From NCBI RefSeq assembly GCF_025685645.1, contig NZ_JAGSYF010000003.1, positions 248,001-312,000 of the forward strand: DNA of 64,000 nucleotides, in the 5' to 3' direction. The position numbers and the translations under genes are program-made. Positions 41,147 to 49,864 of the stretch are shown here, one piece after another (the stretch's first letter is position 1; each line of letters begins with the position of its first letter). Origin of the DNA: Edaphobacter bradus. GTDB taxonomy: Bacteria; Acidobacteriota; Terriglobia; Terriglobales; Acidobacteriaceae. The notes under the pieces are model-generated. The model did no database searches and had not been told where the DNA came from. It was given only the letters and a program-made list of their open reading frames with translations.

Positions 41147-42796
41147 CTACCGGCTCCGGTAAGGCTGGGTCAGAAGATCGAGGTTAGCCGAGGCGAGGAA
41201 GCCCTTCATGGCTGTGCCCAATTCCTGACGCGCGAGATCAGATGGCATGGACGTGTCTGCCGTCTCGGCCTTGAGCAGAATGGGAATCGGCCGCTGCGGG
41301 TCCCGCGTGAATATGGCCTTCGGATCGGGCCTGCTGTAGACAAACCCGAAATGCCTGCGCTCACTCGTATACTCGCCGCAGGAGCTGCCACTGCAGATGG
41401 TCGTGGCCTCCAGAGACTGAGTCGCACTGTCATAGAACGACATGCTGAAACTCACCGGAACCTGGTTTGCCATCGTCACCGTGAGCTGATCGCGCCACAG
41501 CGGGTCTTCGCCGCGCGCCGAGTGGCAGATGAGCGTGTCATGCGCGCCAAGCACCGGAGAGACTCCCACGGCGATATGCGTTCCCCCGCCGGCCGGAGCG
41601 TAGTCTGCCCAGTGGAAGAGCAGCGCACCGCTGTTGAGGTTCTCGTTCCACGAACGCACCAGCGTGTAAGCGCCGATCTGCTTCGGGAACGGACCCAGGG
41701 CGCCTGGGCTCGAGTTTGTCTCGGCGGCGTTCGAGGCATGGCCGGATCGCATCGCATGCGCCACCCCATAGCAGCCGAAGAGGACGAACAGCGTCATCGC
41801 GACTAGTCGCAGCCCAGGCGAACCGGAAGCGGTCGCCGGAGCCATCTCCTCAGGAGCCTCAGGCTTTACCTGCCGGGGCGAGTCGCCAAGACGGCGAATG
41901 ACGTAGAAGAGCAGGAAGCTCGCGAGGAGAAACAGGCACGCGCCGATAATGTAGTCACCCATCTCCGCCCGGGGCCGGAGCCACCTGATACGCAGCGCGA
42001 CGATGTAGTAGAGCACCAGCGTGCACAGCCGCACAAAGTTGAAAACGTACCCCAGCAGGATGGCTCCCGCGACCACAGCGGCGTGCGCATGCCAGCGGAA
42101 GCGGTAGACATAACCGGCGACCAGCGCGATGAAGCCCATCGTCACCGCTCCGCGGATGCCGTTGCACCCCGGCGCGATAAACATGCCGAAGTCGGGAGTG
42201 AACATCAGGCGCATCTGGTCGGGAGTCAGTGGCTGGCCCAGAGCGATGGCGAAGGCGCGAGCCACGTGGGCCGAGATCCGCTGCAGCGGAAGGTCGACGA
42301 AGACGTTGAAGACGTGCGGAACAGGGTTGACGAACCAGAGCAGGACGATCGGAAACAGCGCGGCTCGGAAGAGACGCGGCCCGCCGAAGAGCAGAACCAC
42401 TCCCGCCCCATATGCAAAGGCCAACAGCGAAGCTGGCGGAATGTAGATGTTCCATTGCGGCGACAGGACGAAGACGAGCACGGCCTGCTCGCGAAGGTGA
42501 CCGATCGCAGCCGTGACGGCCAGGATCACCAGCCCCCACCATCTCCCGTCCATCTCCCAGTCCAGCGAACGCCAGGCACGGAGGATCAGCACGAAGCTGA
42601 CCAGCGGAATCATCATTCCGATCGACTTCAGCGCATCCGTCATCCACATGCCCCACAGGGTGGTGACCGTCGACCAGATGGTCGACAACCCAAGGAGGGC
42701 AAGAAACGCTGCAATTCCTGCGGCCTGTCCTGAGGACAGCCTTAGCGCTCGTGACGTTAGGCGTTGGCTAACATCAGCCGCAGGAAGTGTAGACAT
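41147..42796 (-). CDS. xrtJ: Exosortase J-like transpeptidase with fused EpsI domain
   Basis: 549 residues. Residues ~25-300 are hydrophobic with eight or so membrane segments. The exosortase core is visible: catalytic cysteine C211 in the APGCNGIRG motif and arginine R256 in YVFNFVRLCTL. The histidine normally seen about 20 residues later is not present; the matching stretch reads LRPRAEMGDYII. From about residue 330 a periplasmic EpsI-like domain (DUF3485) follows (FPKQIGAYTLVRSWNENL, CHSARGEDPLWRD, SDLARQELG). Exosortases cut PEP-CTERM proteins at a C-terminal sorting signal and transfer them to the cell surface. The only candidate substrate in the window is the 62-residue gene immediately upstream, which fits an exosortase/dedicated-target pair as described for XrtJ of acidobacteria (from memory). 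Confidence 0.85.
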   Translation of the reverse strand: MSTLPAADVSQRLTSRALRLSSGQAAGIAAFLALLGLSTIWSTVTTLWGMWMTDALKSIGMMIPLVSFVLILRAWRSLDWEMDGRWWGLVILAVTAAIGHLREQAVLVFVLSPQWNIYIPPASLLAFAYGAGVVLLFGGPRLFRAALFPIVLLWFVNPVPHVFNVFVDLPLQRISAHVARAFAIALGQPLTPDQMRLMFTPDFGMFIAPGCNGIRGAVTMGFIALVAGYVYRFRWHAHAAVVAGAILLGYVFNFVRLCTLVLYYIVALRIRWLRPRAEMGDYIIGACLFLLASFLLFYVIRRLGDSPRQVKPEAPEEMAPATASGSPGLRLVAMTLFVLFGCYGVAHAMRSGHASNAAETNSSPGALGPFPKQIGAYTLVRSWNENLNSGALLFHWADYAPAGGGTHIAVGVSPVLGAHDTLICHSARGEDPLWRDQLTVTMANQVPVSFSMSFYDSATQSLEATTICSGSSCGEYTSERRHFGFVYSRPDPKAIFTRDPQRPIPILLKAETADTSMPSDLARQELGTAMKGFLASANLDLLTQPYRSR

Positions 42797-42842
42797 TCGA
42801 AGATCCGCTTGTGGGCTGAGAGAAGAGAAACGGGCTTACTTC

Positions 42843-43031
42843 TTATTTGGACTTGCGGCGTGCATTGATGCGTGCGCGGGCCGATACAAAGAACGCACCG
42901 GCGGATCCGACAACGGCGAGAATTGCGGTTGGGTTTTCAGGGGAGTTGACGCAACCGTCCTGTGCGTGCAGCGGGAGGGCAGCCGTTACAAAAAGCGCGA
43001 GAGCGAAAACCAGGAACGAAGTGTTCTTCAT
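42843..43031 (-). CDS. Exosortase J mini-substrate: signal peptide, PENPT motif, membrane helix, basic tail
   Basis: 62 residues from ATG 43031, set by GAGG six bases upstream; the frame extends to 43043 but the signal peptide starts here. Residues 1-23 are a signal peptide (MKNTSFLVFALALFVTAALPLHA). Residues 24-30 (QDGCVNS) lead to P31-E-N-P-T35, a PExPT sorting motif, then a helix (AILAVVGSAGAFFVS) and a basic tail (ARARINARRKSK). After signal cleavage and exosortase cutting at PENPT, only about 7-12 residues with one cysteine would remain. The gene lies 46 bases upstream of xrtJ on the same strand. This TM-motif-TM layout matches a family I recall as XrtJ-associated. Confidence 0.88.
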   Translation of the reverse strand: MKNTSFLVFALALFVTAALPLHAQDGCVNSPENPTAILAVVGSAGAFFVSARARINARRKSK

Positions 43032-43514
43032 AGGTGTCCTCAATTGGGAAATTACCGGTGCACTATTTGAAAGTCAACGCACGAAATGGCCCATTCTGTA
43101 ACACTTTTGTGGAGTATTAGATTCCGCTTAAGCTTAACCGAACAATGGAATTCAAGAGCATTTGTTAATCGCCGGTACCTGGTTAACTACTCTCTCCTTC
43201 GCTTAGATGGAGGCAAGCCGGACGACCTATCTCATTGCGCAGAAGGAGCTTCTCCCCGCGCGGTGCGCCGCAATTGGCAACGAAAGACGCGGCCTTCCGG
43301 ACAGTTTTCTCCCCCGCCGCCGCGTCTGAATCAGCCCATAAAGCAGGGCTCTCGCCGGGGCAAGCACGCAACGAGCCAAAGCGTCAGGCTGTACCGTTCC
43401 CGGTCAGGGGAGTGGCCGAATACCGGCATGAGCGCACCCGTGAGGCACGTATCTCAACAGCCCAGCAGAAGCAGCCAGGCTGGGCCCCACAGGCGCGGTG
43501 CGGGCGCTCCCTTC
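43032..43514. other. Long leader region between pepN and the xrtJ pair, no clear gene
   Basis: Nearly 480 bases upstream of the mini-substrate on its coding strand. A 62-codon minus-strand frame (43183-43371, TTG start) ends in EGESS but has no ribosome site or recognised family. No riboswitch, tRNA or terminator could be recognised. The sequence keeps high GC, then drops in GC between 43060 and 43200, where a promoter for the xrtJ pair would be expected. Confidence 0.4.
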
Positions 43515-46169
43515 TCAGTTCCCGCCTGCAGCCGACGTGCTCTGGCGCCCCTCCAGCCAGCGCTGCAGGCTCGGCTCCTGCGTCGAACGGAACTGCACAC
43601 AGGCGTTGATGGCATCGACGGACTGGGAAAGCGTGCGCTCGGAGGCGTCCACTTTATGGGTCGCAAAGAAGCTCGTCACCTGGTCGCGCCGGTCGACACT
43701 GCAGAACGCTCCCGTGGCGGCGACAACGCGCCCACCGGAGTTGGTCGTGAACTGCGCGTGGACCTTGTCCCAGTTCTGCCGGATGTAGTCCCAGGCCTGA
43801 TCCCGCGTATCGCGCTGGACGAGAAGCACCGAGAGCAGAATCCAGCTGTCCTGATTGCGAACCTCGCCGGAGACGGTGTAATCAAGCGTCCGCTTCACCA
43901 GCGCGGGATCGCGGAAGCGCGGCAGCGTTCGCAGCGCATCTGACTGCGCATCCGGATTGGACGCATCCCTGCTCGCTGTCATCACCTTGTCGTAAAGGGC
44001 CGCGTCACCATTGGCCGCCGTGATCAGGATCGCGGCGTCCGTGAGCAGCGGGTCCAGCGTCTTGTCCTTCCGCGCTCCTGGAGCAAACGAGCGCTCGGTC
44101 AACTCGCGGGCCTGCGCCAGCACAGCGGGGTCCTTCGCGTTGCCCAGCAACTCAAAGAGTGTGGCGCGAAGCTGCTGCCGGTCGAACGGCTCATTCTTCT
44201 CCGGCGCTCCCAGCGCGGCGTACACCGGGCCGAACTCGCTGCGAAGCACCTTCGCGAGCCGGGCGCGGTCTTCATCGGTTGCGATGCGTGCATCAATCGA
44301 TCTATTCACCTTGTCGAGCGCCGTCTGAAGCACCATAGCGTTGGGATCGTTCTTGAGCGCAAGGACGAGGTTCATGTAGTCCCCCACGCTGCCCTGGCCG
44401 CTGCGCACAAGCGCCCAACGGTCGCCAATCAGCCCGATTCGCTCCGTCGGAGTCAGCGCCGTCTCGGCCTTCGCGACAATCGCGTCGAACTGCTGCTGCG
44501 TGTAGGCGGTGCGGTAGTAGCCCTTGCCGCCAGCGTTGATGTAGAGCAGCGGCAGGCTCGCGTCAGCAGGAATTGGCAGGGCGGAGTCCTCCGGCGTAAG
44601 AACACGGCAAACCGGCTGACCTGCAGTCTTCAGGCAGACCGGGACCGTCCACTTCTGCGCGGTCCTGCTGTCCGGCGCGGCAGTGAGCAGGAAGCGGCTC
44701 TGCGTGACCGGCACGCCGCCCGACTGCTGTGCTGAGAGGGTCAGCAGAGGCACGCCCGGCTGCGTGATGAAGCTCTCCATGATCTTGTCGACGGGAAGGT
44801 GGCTGGTCGCGGTCTGCGTGTTCCAGAAGTCCTCGGCCCTCGCATTGCCGTAGAGGTGCGCCGCGAGATAGTTGTGCACGCCCTGACGGAAGACCTCTTC
44901 TCCCAGATACTTCTCCACCATGCCCAGCACCGCGCCAGCCTTGCCGTACGCGATGCCGTCAAACATCTCGTTGATCTCCGACGGAGTCTCAGCCTTGGCG
45001 CGAATGGTCCGCGTCGTCGGCTGCGAGTCGAGAGACAACGTGCCGTCGAGGTCCTGGGCTTCGTCCTGCGCGTAGTTCCACTCCGGGCGCCACTTCGCGA
45101 CCGCCTTGGTCTCCATCCACGTCGCAAAGCCCTCGTTGAGCCACAGGTTGTCCCACCACTGCATCGTCACCATGTCGCCGAACCACTGGTGCGCCATCTC
45201 GTGCGCTACCACCACGGCGACTCGCTTCTTCGCAGGAATCGCGGCCGTCTTCTCGTCGATCAGCAGATCGGTCTCGCGATAGGTGATGCAGCCGAAGTTC
45301 TCCATCGCGCCAGCCTCAAAGTCCGGCAGCGCGACCATGTCGAGCTTCGGCATCGGATACTTGATGCCGAAGTATTCGTCGTAGTAGTGCAGGATGTACT
45401 TCGCGCTCTCGACGGCGAACTTCGTCATCTCCACCTTGTCCGGCGTGGAGCAGGCGCGGATAGGCACGCCGTCCGATTTGCCCGAGGTGCACTTGAAGTC
45501 CCCGACCAGAAAAGCCACCAGGTACGTGGACATCTTCGGCGTCGTCGCAAAGCGCAGCGTGTGCTTGCCGGTCACTGGGCCGGGAGTGTCGGAGAGCAGA
45601 TTGGTGTTCGAGATCGCCGAATCGCCTGCATCGACGACAAGTGAGATATCATAGGTCGCCTTGAGCGCAGGCTCGTCGAAGCTCGGGAAGGCCCGCCGCG
45701 CGTCCGTCGGCTCAAACTGCGTCACGGCGTAGTTACGCGCCTTCGTCTTCGAGAGATAGAAGCCGCGAAGCTGATCGTTAAGGATGCCGCTGTACGCAAC
45801 GGCCAGCGTCACCTTGCCGGCGGGAAGCGGCTGACCGAATGTGAAGGTTGCCTGTTGCTTTGCCTCATCCAGTGTGACTGTGGCCTGCTCGGCTGCATGC
45901 GACCCGGCCGGCGTGCCGGTCACGGAGACAAACTTGATCTCGGCTGAGTTCAGCGTGATCGCGCTGCTCGGAGCATCGAGCACAACGTCGATCGTCTCCG
46001 TGCCGGTAAAGGTTGCGGCCTTAAGGTCCGGCGTCAGGACGAGCGAGTAGTGCTCCGGGTGAACGCCACCCGGCAATCGCTGGGCACGCGCTGCGATGGC
46101 TGCGGAGAATACGGTCAGGACGATGGCAAGGGCTGGAAGGGGGCGGCGAAGCGCTGCGTTACAGAACAT
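43515..46169 (-). CDS. pepN: M1-family aminopeptidase, exported
   Basis: 884 residues from ATG 46169, with GAAGGG upstream. A signal peptide (residues ~1-29, ending ARAQR) targets the periplasm, unlike cytosolic E. coli PepN. The gluzincin core is intact: GAMENFG exopeptidase motif, HEMAHQWFGD with zinc His residues and catalytic Glu, and the third ligand in NLWLNEGFATW; the tyrosine lies in the usual downstream stretch. The ERAP-like C-terminal domain follows (VPVCLKTAGQPVCR, YYRTAYTQQQFDAIVAKA). It removes N-terminal residues from peptides. It is the last gene of the leftward metabolic run. Confidence 0.93.
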   Translation of the reverse strand: MFCNAALRRPLPALAIVLTVFSAAIAARAQRLPGGVHPEHYSLVLTPDLKAATFTGTETIDVVLDAPSSAITLNSAEIKFVSVTGTPAGSHAAEQATVTLDEAKQQATFTFGQPLPAGKVTLAVAYSGILNDQLRGFYLSKTKARNYAVTQFEPTDARRAFPSFDEPALKATYDISLVVDAGDSAISNTNLLSDTPGPVTGKHTLRFATTPKMSTYLVAFLVGDFKCTSGKSDGVPIRACSTPDKVEMTKFAVESAKYILHYYDEYFGIKYPMPKLDMVALPDFEAGAMENFGCITYRETDLLIDEKTAAIPAKKRVAVVVAHEMAHQWFGDMVTMQWWDNLWLNEGFATWMETKAVAKWRPEWNYAQDEAQDLDGTLSLDSQPTTRTIRAKAETPSEINEMFDGIAYGKAGAVLGMVEKYLGEEVFRQGVHNYLAAHLYGNARAEDFWNTQTATSHLPVDKIMESFITQPGVPLLTLSAQQSGGVPVTQSRFLLTAAPDSRTAQKWTVPVCLKTAGQPVCRVLTPEDSALPIPADASLPLLYINAGGKGYYRTAYTQQQFDAIVAKAETALTPTERIGLIGDRWALVRSGQGSVGDYMNLVLALKNDPNAMVLQTALDKVNRSIDARIATDEDRARLAKVLRSEFGPVYAALGAPEKNEPFDRQQLRATLFELLGNAKDPAVLAQARELTERSFAPGARKDKTLDPLLTDAAILITAANGDAALYDKVMTASRDASNPDAQSDALRTLPRFRDPALVKRTLDYTVSGEVRNQDSWILLSVLLVQRDTRDQAWDYIRQNWDKVHAQFTTNSGGRVVAATGAFCSVDRRDQVTSFFATHKVDASERTLSQSVDAINACVQFRSTQEPSLQRWLEGRQSTSAAGGN

Positions 46170-46268
46170 ACCCTTCCAGCATACGCAAACGGAGGGCTCT
46201 CTGGCATCCGGCTGCGCCTGCCCCCTCAACTGTCCGAAGGAATTTGTGACCAGTTCCGGCCCAGGCCG

Positions 46269-47318
46269 TCAGGCAAGCGCGACAGACTCGGCCCTTTCAG
46301 AGCGGCCGCAGATCTCCGCCGCTCGCGCCTCGGCATAGGCCGCCGCCCCCAGCAGGGCGCAGCTATCATCGAGGATCACGCGCACAGGAATCGCCTGCAG
46401 CAGGGGCGACATACGTCCCTTGTCCATGAAGGCATGAACGAAGGATCCGCTCTGCAGCGTCTTCAGCGTCTTCGGCGCGATGCCTCCGCCGAGATAGATT
46501 CCGCCCGTCGCCAGCACCTTCAGCGCAACGTTGCCGGCCTCCGCACCGTAGGCCGAGGCAAAGGTCTTCATCGTCTCAAAGCAGATGGAGCTCGAGCCGT
46601 CCTCGGCACACTCACCGATCACCGCATTCGGGTCCTCGGACTGCATGCGCTGGCGAAGCCAATTTGGCTCGTCCAGCTTCTCCACGTCGCGCAGAAACTC
46701 ATAGATGTTCTTGATCCCTAGGCCGGAGACAACGCGCTCAAAGCTGACGCGCCCATTGAGCTGGCCGTGCAGATACAGTAGCAGATCGACCTCGCGTTCC
46801 GTGCGCGCGGCGAAGTCGCAGTGACCGCCCTCCGAAGGCACAGGCCGGTGCTTCTTGCCATCCCAGATCAACAGCGCCTCGCCAAGCCCTGTCCCCGCCG
46901 AGACCAGCCCGCGGTTCCCCACTGCAGTCGCATCGCCGGCGTGCAGGGTAAAGATCTGGTCCGGAGCGAGCTCAGGAATGCCGTAGCCATTGGCTTCGAG
47001 ATCGTTGATCAGAAAGACATGCTCGATCCCCAGCGACTTCGAAAGGTCGCGCACATCGAGCGTCCACGGCAGGTTCGTCAGCTTCAGCCGACCCTCGCGC
47101 ACCGGCCCCGGCAGGCCGAAGCACGCTGCGAGAATCTTCTTTGGGTCCGTCGCCGGCGTGTCCGCATCGCCGGCGAGAAACGCCTGGACGACCGAATCGA
47201 GGTTGAGATAATCGTGCGCAGGAAACTTCGTGTCGCGGATCGGGTGCAGCCTGCCCTCCGCAAAGTCGTACAGCGCCAGATGGACCTTTGTGCCACCAAC
47301 GTCGCCAGCAAGAATCAT
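46269..47318 (-). CDS. glk: Glucokinase
   Basis: 349 residues. Phosphorylates glucose at C6 with ATP. The Glk-type phosphate loop GDVGGTKVHLAL is at the N-terminus; other markers are LPGPVREGRLKLTNLPW (glucose-binding), FLINDLEANGYG with the catalytic Asp, AGTGLGEA, PSEGGHCDFAAR, and GGIYLGGGIAPK. Its ATG directly abuts the stop codon of pgl (TAG followed by ATG), so the two are translationally coupled. Its place beside zwf and pgl suggests that glucose enters the oxidative pentose phosphate pathway through it. Confidence 0.95.
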   Translation of the reverse strand: MILAGDVGGTKVHLALYDFAEGRLHPIRDTKFPAHDYLNLDSVVQAFLAGDADTPATDPKKILAACFGLPGPVREGRLKLTNLPWTLDVRDLSKSLGIEHVFLINDLEANGYGIPELAPDQIFTLHAGDATAVGNRGLVSAGTGLGEALLIWDGKKHRPVPSEGGHCDFAARTEREVDLLLYLHGQLNGRVSFERVVSGLGIKNIYEFLRDVEKLDEPNWLRQRMQSEDPNAVIGECAEDGSSSICFETMKTFASAYGAEAGNVALKVLATGGIYLGGGIAPKTLKTLQSGSFVHAFMDKGRMSPLLQAIPVRVILDDSCALLGAAAYAEARAAEICGRSERAESVALA

Positions 47319-48116
47319 CTACTTGAGCTCCAAAGTTCCGGCAGAGTCGCCTTTTGCCGGTGCAGGAAGCTTAGCTGCTGCAGCCCGGTCGAGCAAGAAG
47401 GACAGTTGCCCGCTCGCCGGCCGGATGATCTGCGACGGGTAAGTCTCCGGCTGGTAGGGCCCCAGCAGAACATCGTGCAGCACCTGTGCCTTGCCCGCGC
47501 CTTCGATCAGGAAGGCGACCTGCCTGCCCTGGTTGATTACCGGCCAGGTCAGCGTGATGCGCCAGGTGTCCTTCTGCGGAACGTGATTGGCCACAACGAT
47601 GTGGCTCATCTCGTTGAGAGCTTGTGTGTGCGGGAACAGTGAGGCCGTGTGCCCGTCGTCGCCCATGCCCAGCAGGAGCAGGTCGAAAGTAGGGGTCTCG
47701 GCGCCCTCCAGTTTGAAGCCATTGCGGATCGCCGCCTCGTACCGCGCAGCGGCCTCCTCAGGCTCCAGCTCGCCCTCCATCCGGTGGATGCGCTCAGCCG
47801 GCAGAGGCACCTTCGACAGCAGCGCCTCGCGCGTCATCTTGTAATTCGAATCCGGGTGGTCGGGAGGAACACAGCGCTCGTCCACCCAGTAGAGGTCGAG
47901 CTTGTCCCATGGAACCTGCTTCACAAACGGCTGCGATGGATCGGCCAGCAGCGCGAACATCGCTTTGGGAGTCGTGCCGCCGGAGATCGCCACACGGGCA
48001 ATCCCGCGGGCCTCAGCAGCCTTGCGAACAGCATCCGTGAAGAGCTGCGCCGCAGCCGCGGCAACTTCAGCAGGCGTCGGAGAGATACGATAGGTGACGG
48101 TAACAGGTCGGGGCAT
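47319..48116 (-). CDS. pgl: 6-phosphogluconolactonase, DevB type
   Basis: 265 residues from ATG 48116. Hydrolyses 6-phosphogluconolactone to 6-phosphogluconate, the second step after zwf. Motifs of the SOL/DevB family: ARVAISGGTTPKAMFALLA, LDLYWVDERCVPPDHPDSNYKMTREALL (phosphate-binding), LLLLGMGDDGHTASLFPHT, and ITLTWPVINQGRQVAFLIEGAGKA. The GlcN6P-isomerase-like fold is normal in length. It lies between zwf and glk. Confidence 0.95.
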   Translation of the reverse strand: MPRPVTVTYRISPTPAEVAAAAAQLFTDAVRKAAEARGIARVAISGGTTPKAMFALLADPSQPFVKQVPWDKLDLYWVDERCVPPDHPDSNYKMTREALLSKVPLPAERIHRMEGELEPEEAAARYEAAIRNGFKLEGAETPTFDLLLLGMGDDGHTASLFPHTQALNEMSHIVVANHVPQKDTWRITLTWPVINQGRQVAFLIEGAGKAQVLHDVLLGPYQPETYPSQIIRPASGQLSFLLDRAAAAKLPAPAKGDSAGTLELK

Positions 48117-48207
48117 TTGCTCGTCTTCGCCTTTAGCTCTTAGCCAATGAAGGTGGATCTGCGAATGTTCTCCATTCATCAGGCCCACGCAAAACTCACT
48201 CTCAGCC

Positions 48208-48236
48208 TTAGCCTCCAGCGAAAAGCTGGAGGCTAA
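48208..48236 (-). terminator. Hairpin in the zwf-pgl gap
   Basis: A perfect 12-bp stem (TTAGCCTCCAGC, GAAAA-type loop, GCTGGAGGCTAA). There is no T run right after it on the minus strand, so it may be an attenuator, mRNA-stability hairpin or a repeat rather than a strong terminator. Confidence 0.5.
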
Positions 48237-48254
48237 AAGCTAAGAACTGTCTTC

Positions 48255-49811
48255 CTACAGCTTGCGCCACTTGCGGTTCTCGGACTCGAGCAACGCGTCG
48301 GCAGCCGACGGTCCCCAGGTCCCCGCGGCATAGTTAGGGAAGTCCTTCATCGGACTTGCCGCCCATGCCTGAAGAATCGGGGTTATCAATGCCCATGTCG
48401 CCTCGACGCCGTCGCGGTGCGCAAACAGCGTTCCGTCACCCAGCATCGCATCCAGCAGAAGCCGCTCGTAGCCATTGGCCGACGACTTGCCGAACGCATC
48501 CGCATAGTTGAAGTTCATCTCCACCGGGCTGATGTCCATGCTCGGCCCGGGAAGCTTCGCGCCAAAGCGCAGCGAGATGCCCTCGTCCGGCTGAATGCGC
48601 ATCGAGATGCGGTTCGGCTTGATGCCCTCGCCGCACTGGCCCTCCGCGCCCTTGAACAGCAGCATCGGCGGCTGCTTGAACTGAATCGTGATCTCCGTCA
48701 CGCGCTTCGCCAGCCGCTTGCCTGCGCGAATGTAGAACGGAACCCCGGCCCAGCGCCAGTTTTCGATCTCGAGCCGCAGTGCAGCGTAGGTCTCCGTCTG
48801 CGAGCGCGGATGCACGCGATCCTCCTGCCGGTAACCCGGAACAGGCTTGCCGTCGACGATACCCGGGCCATACTGGCCGCGCACCGTGTCTGCCGGATGG
48901 ATCGGCGTAATCGCCTTCCACACCTTCACCTTTTCCGCGCGAACAGCCGCCGCCTCAAACGACACCGGAGGCTCCATCGCGACAAAGCTCAGCAGCTCCA
49001 TCACGTGGTTCTGCACCACGTCGCGCAGTGCGCCGGCCGTCTCATAGAACGGCCCACGCCCTTCGATGCCGATCGACTCGGCCGCCGTAATCTCCACATG
49101 GTCGATGTAGTTGCGGTTCCAGACGTTCTCAAAGATGCCATTGGCGAAGCGGAAGACGAGGATGTTCTGCACCGTCTCCTTACCCAGATAGTGATCGATG
49201 CGGAAGATCTGGTCTTCATTGAAGACCTTGTTGACTTCATCGTTCAGTGCACGCGCCGATTCCAGGTCATGCCCGAACGGCTTCTCGATAATGGTCCGCA
49301 CCCACGGCGTCTTGCCGTCCACCTCTTCCGTAGGCTGCGCCATACCATGCTGACCGAGAGAGTTGACGATGTCGGAGAAGTACTCCGGCGCCGTCGCCAG
49401 ATAGAACAGCCGGTTCCCCTTCGTGTTGAACTTGCCATCCAGTTCCGCCAGCTTCTTCTTGAGCGCGTCGTACCCTCCCGCGTCGTCGAAGTTCATCGTG
49501 TGGTACTGAATGCGATCGACGAACGGAGCGAGCTTCGGATCACTCAACTCGACACCGCCGCCGGCGATGATGCCGTCCTTCATGTCTGGAGCGAACGTCT
49601 TCTCCAGAGACCGCCGCGCAACACCCACGACGGCGAAGTCCTGCGGCAGCAGGTTCGCCTGCTGCAGGTGATAGAGCGCCGGCAGCAGCTTGCGCTTCGT
49701 GAGGTCTCCCGAGGCGCCAAAGATAACGACAATGCAAGGATCCGGCGTGCGCTCGGCGTTCCGTGCAGCCGCGGCAACATCGGGAGTAACTTGAACCTGT
49801 GTGGTAGCCAT
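48255..49811 (-). CDS. zwf: Glucose-6-phosphate 1-dehydrogenase
   Basis: 518 residues from ATG 49811 with AGAGGG upstream. Oxidises glucose-6-phosphate to the lactone and makes NADPH. The dinucleotide fold begins at VVIFGASGDLTKRK; the active-site motif RIDHYLGKE is intact, with EKPFGHDLESA nearby, and the second domain carries YIRAGKRLAKRVTEITI. A 17-residue Ala/Pro-rich N-terminal extension precedes the Rossmann fold. It lies between gnd and pgl in the same direction, as in many oxidative pentose phosphate operons. Confidence 0.97.
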   Translation of the reverse strand: MATTQVQVTPDVAAAARNAERTPDPCIVVIFGASGDLTKRKLLPALYHLQQANLLPQDFAVVGVARRSLEKTFAPDMKDGIIAGGGVELSDPKLAPFVDRIQYHTMNFDDAGGYDALKKKLAELDGKFNTKGNRLFYLATAPEYFSDIVNSLGQHGMAQPTEEVDGKTPWVRTIIEKPFGHDLESARALNDEVNKVFNEDQIFRIDHYLGKETVQNILVFRFANGIFENVWNRNYIDHVEITAAESIGIEGRGPFYETAGALRDVVQNHVMELLSFVAMEPPVSFEAAAVRAEKVKVWKAITPIHPADTVRGQYGPGIVDGKPVPGYRQEDRVHPRSQTETYAALRLEIENWRWAGVPFYIRAGKRLAKRVTEITIQFKQPPMLLFKGAEGQCGEGIKPNRISMRIQPDEGISLRFGAKLPGPSMDISPVEMNFNYADAFGKSSANGYERLLLDAMLGDGTLFAHRDGVEATWALITPILQAWAASPMKDFPNYAAGTWGPSAADALLESENRKWRKL

Positions 49812-49864
49812 ATCGATAACCCTCTTGTCTTCCTGATCTCTTTTGTTTCGTGCTTAGAGTCTTG

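Noticed and set aside
43183..43371. A 62-codon minus-strand frame in the leader of the xrtJ pair, and a plus-strand frame running through it into pepN.
   Set aside because: TTG start, no ribosome site, no recognisable family. Noted only as part of the leader region.
43032..43514. Looked for a c-di-GMP (GEMM) or other riboswitch in this leader.
   Set aside because: Fragments such as GGCAACGAAAG occur, but the required stems and the GGGACGCAAAGC-type core are not present.
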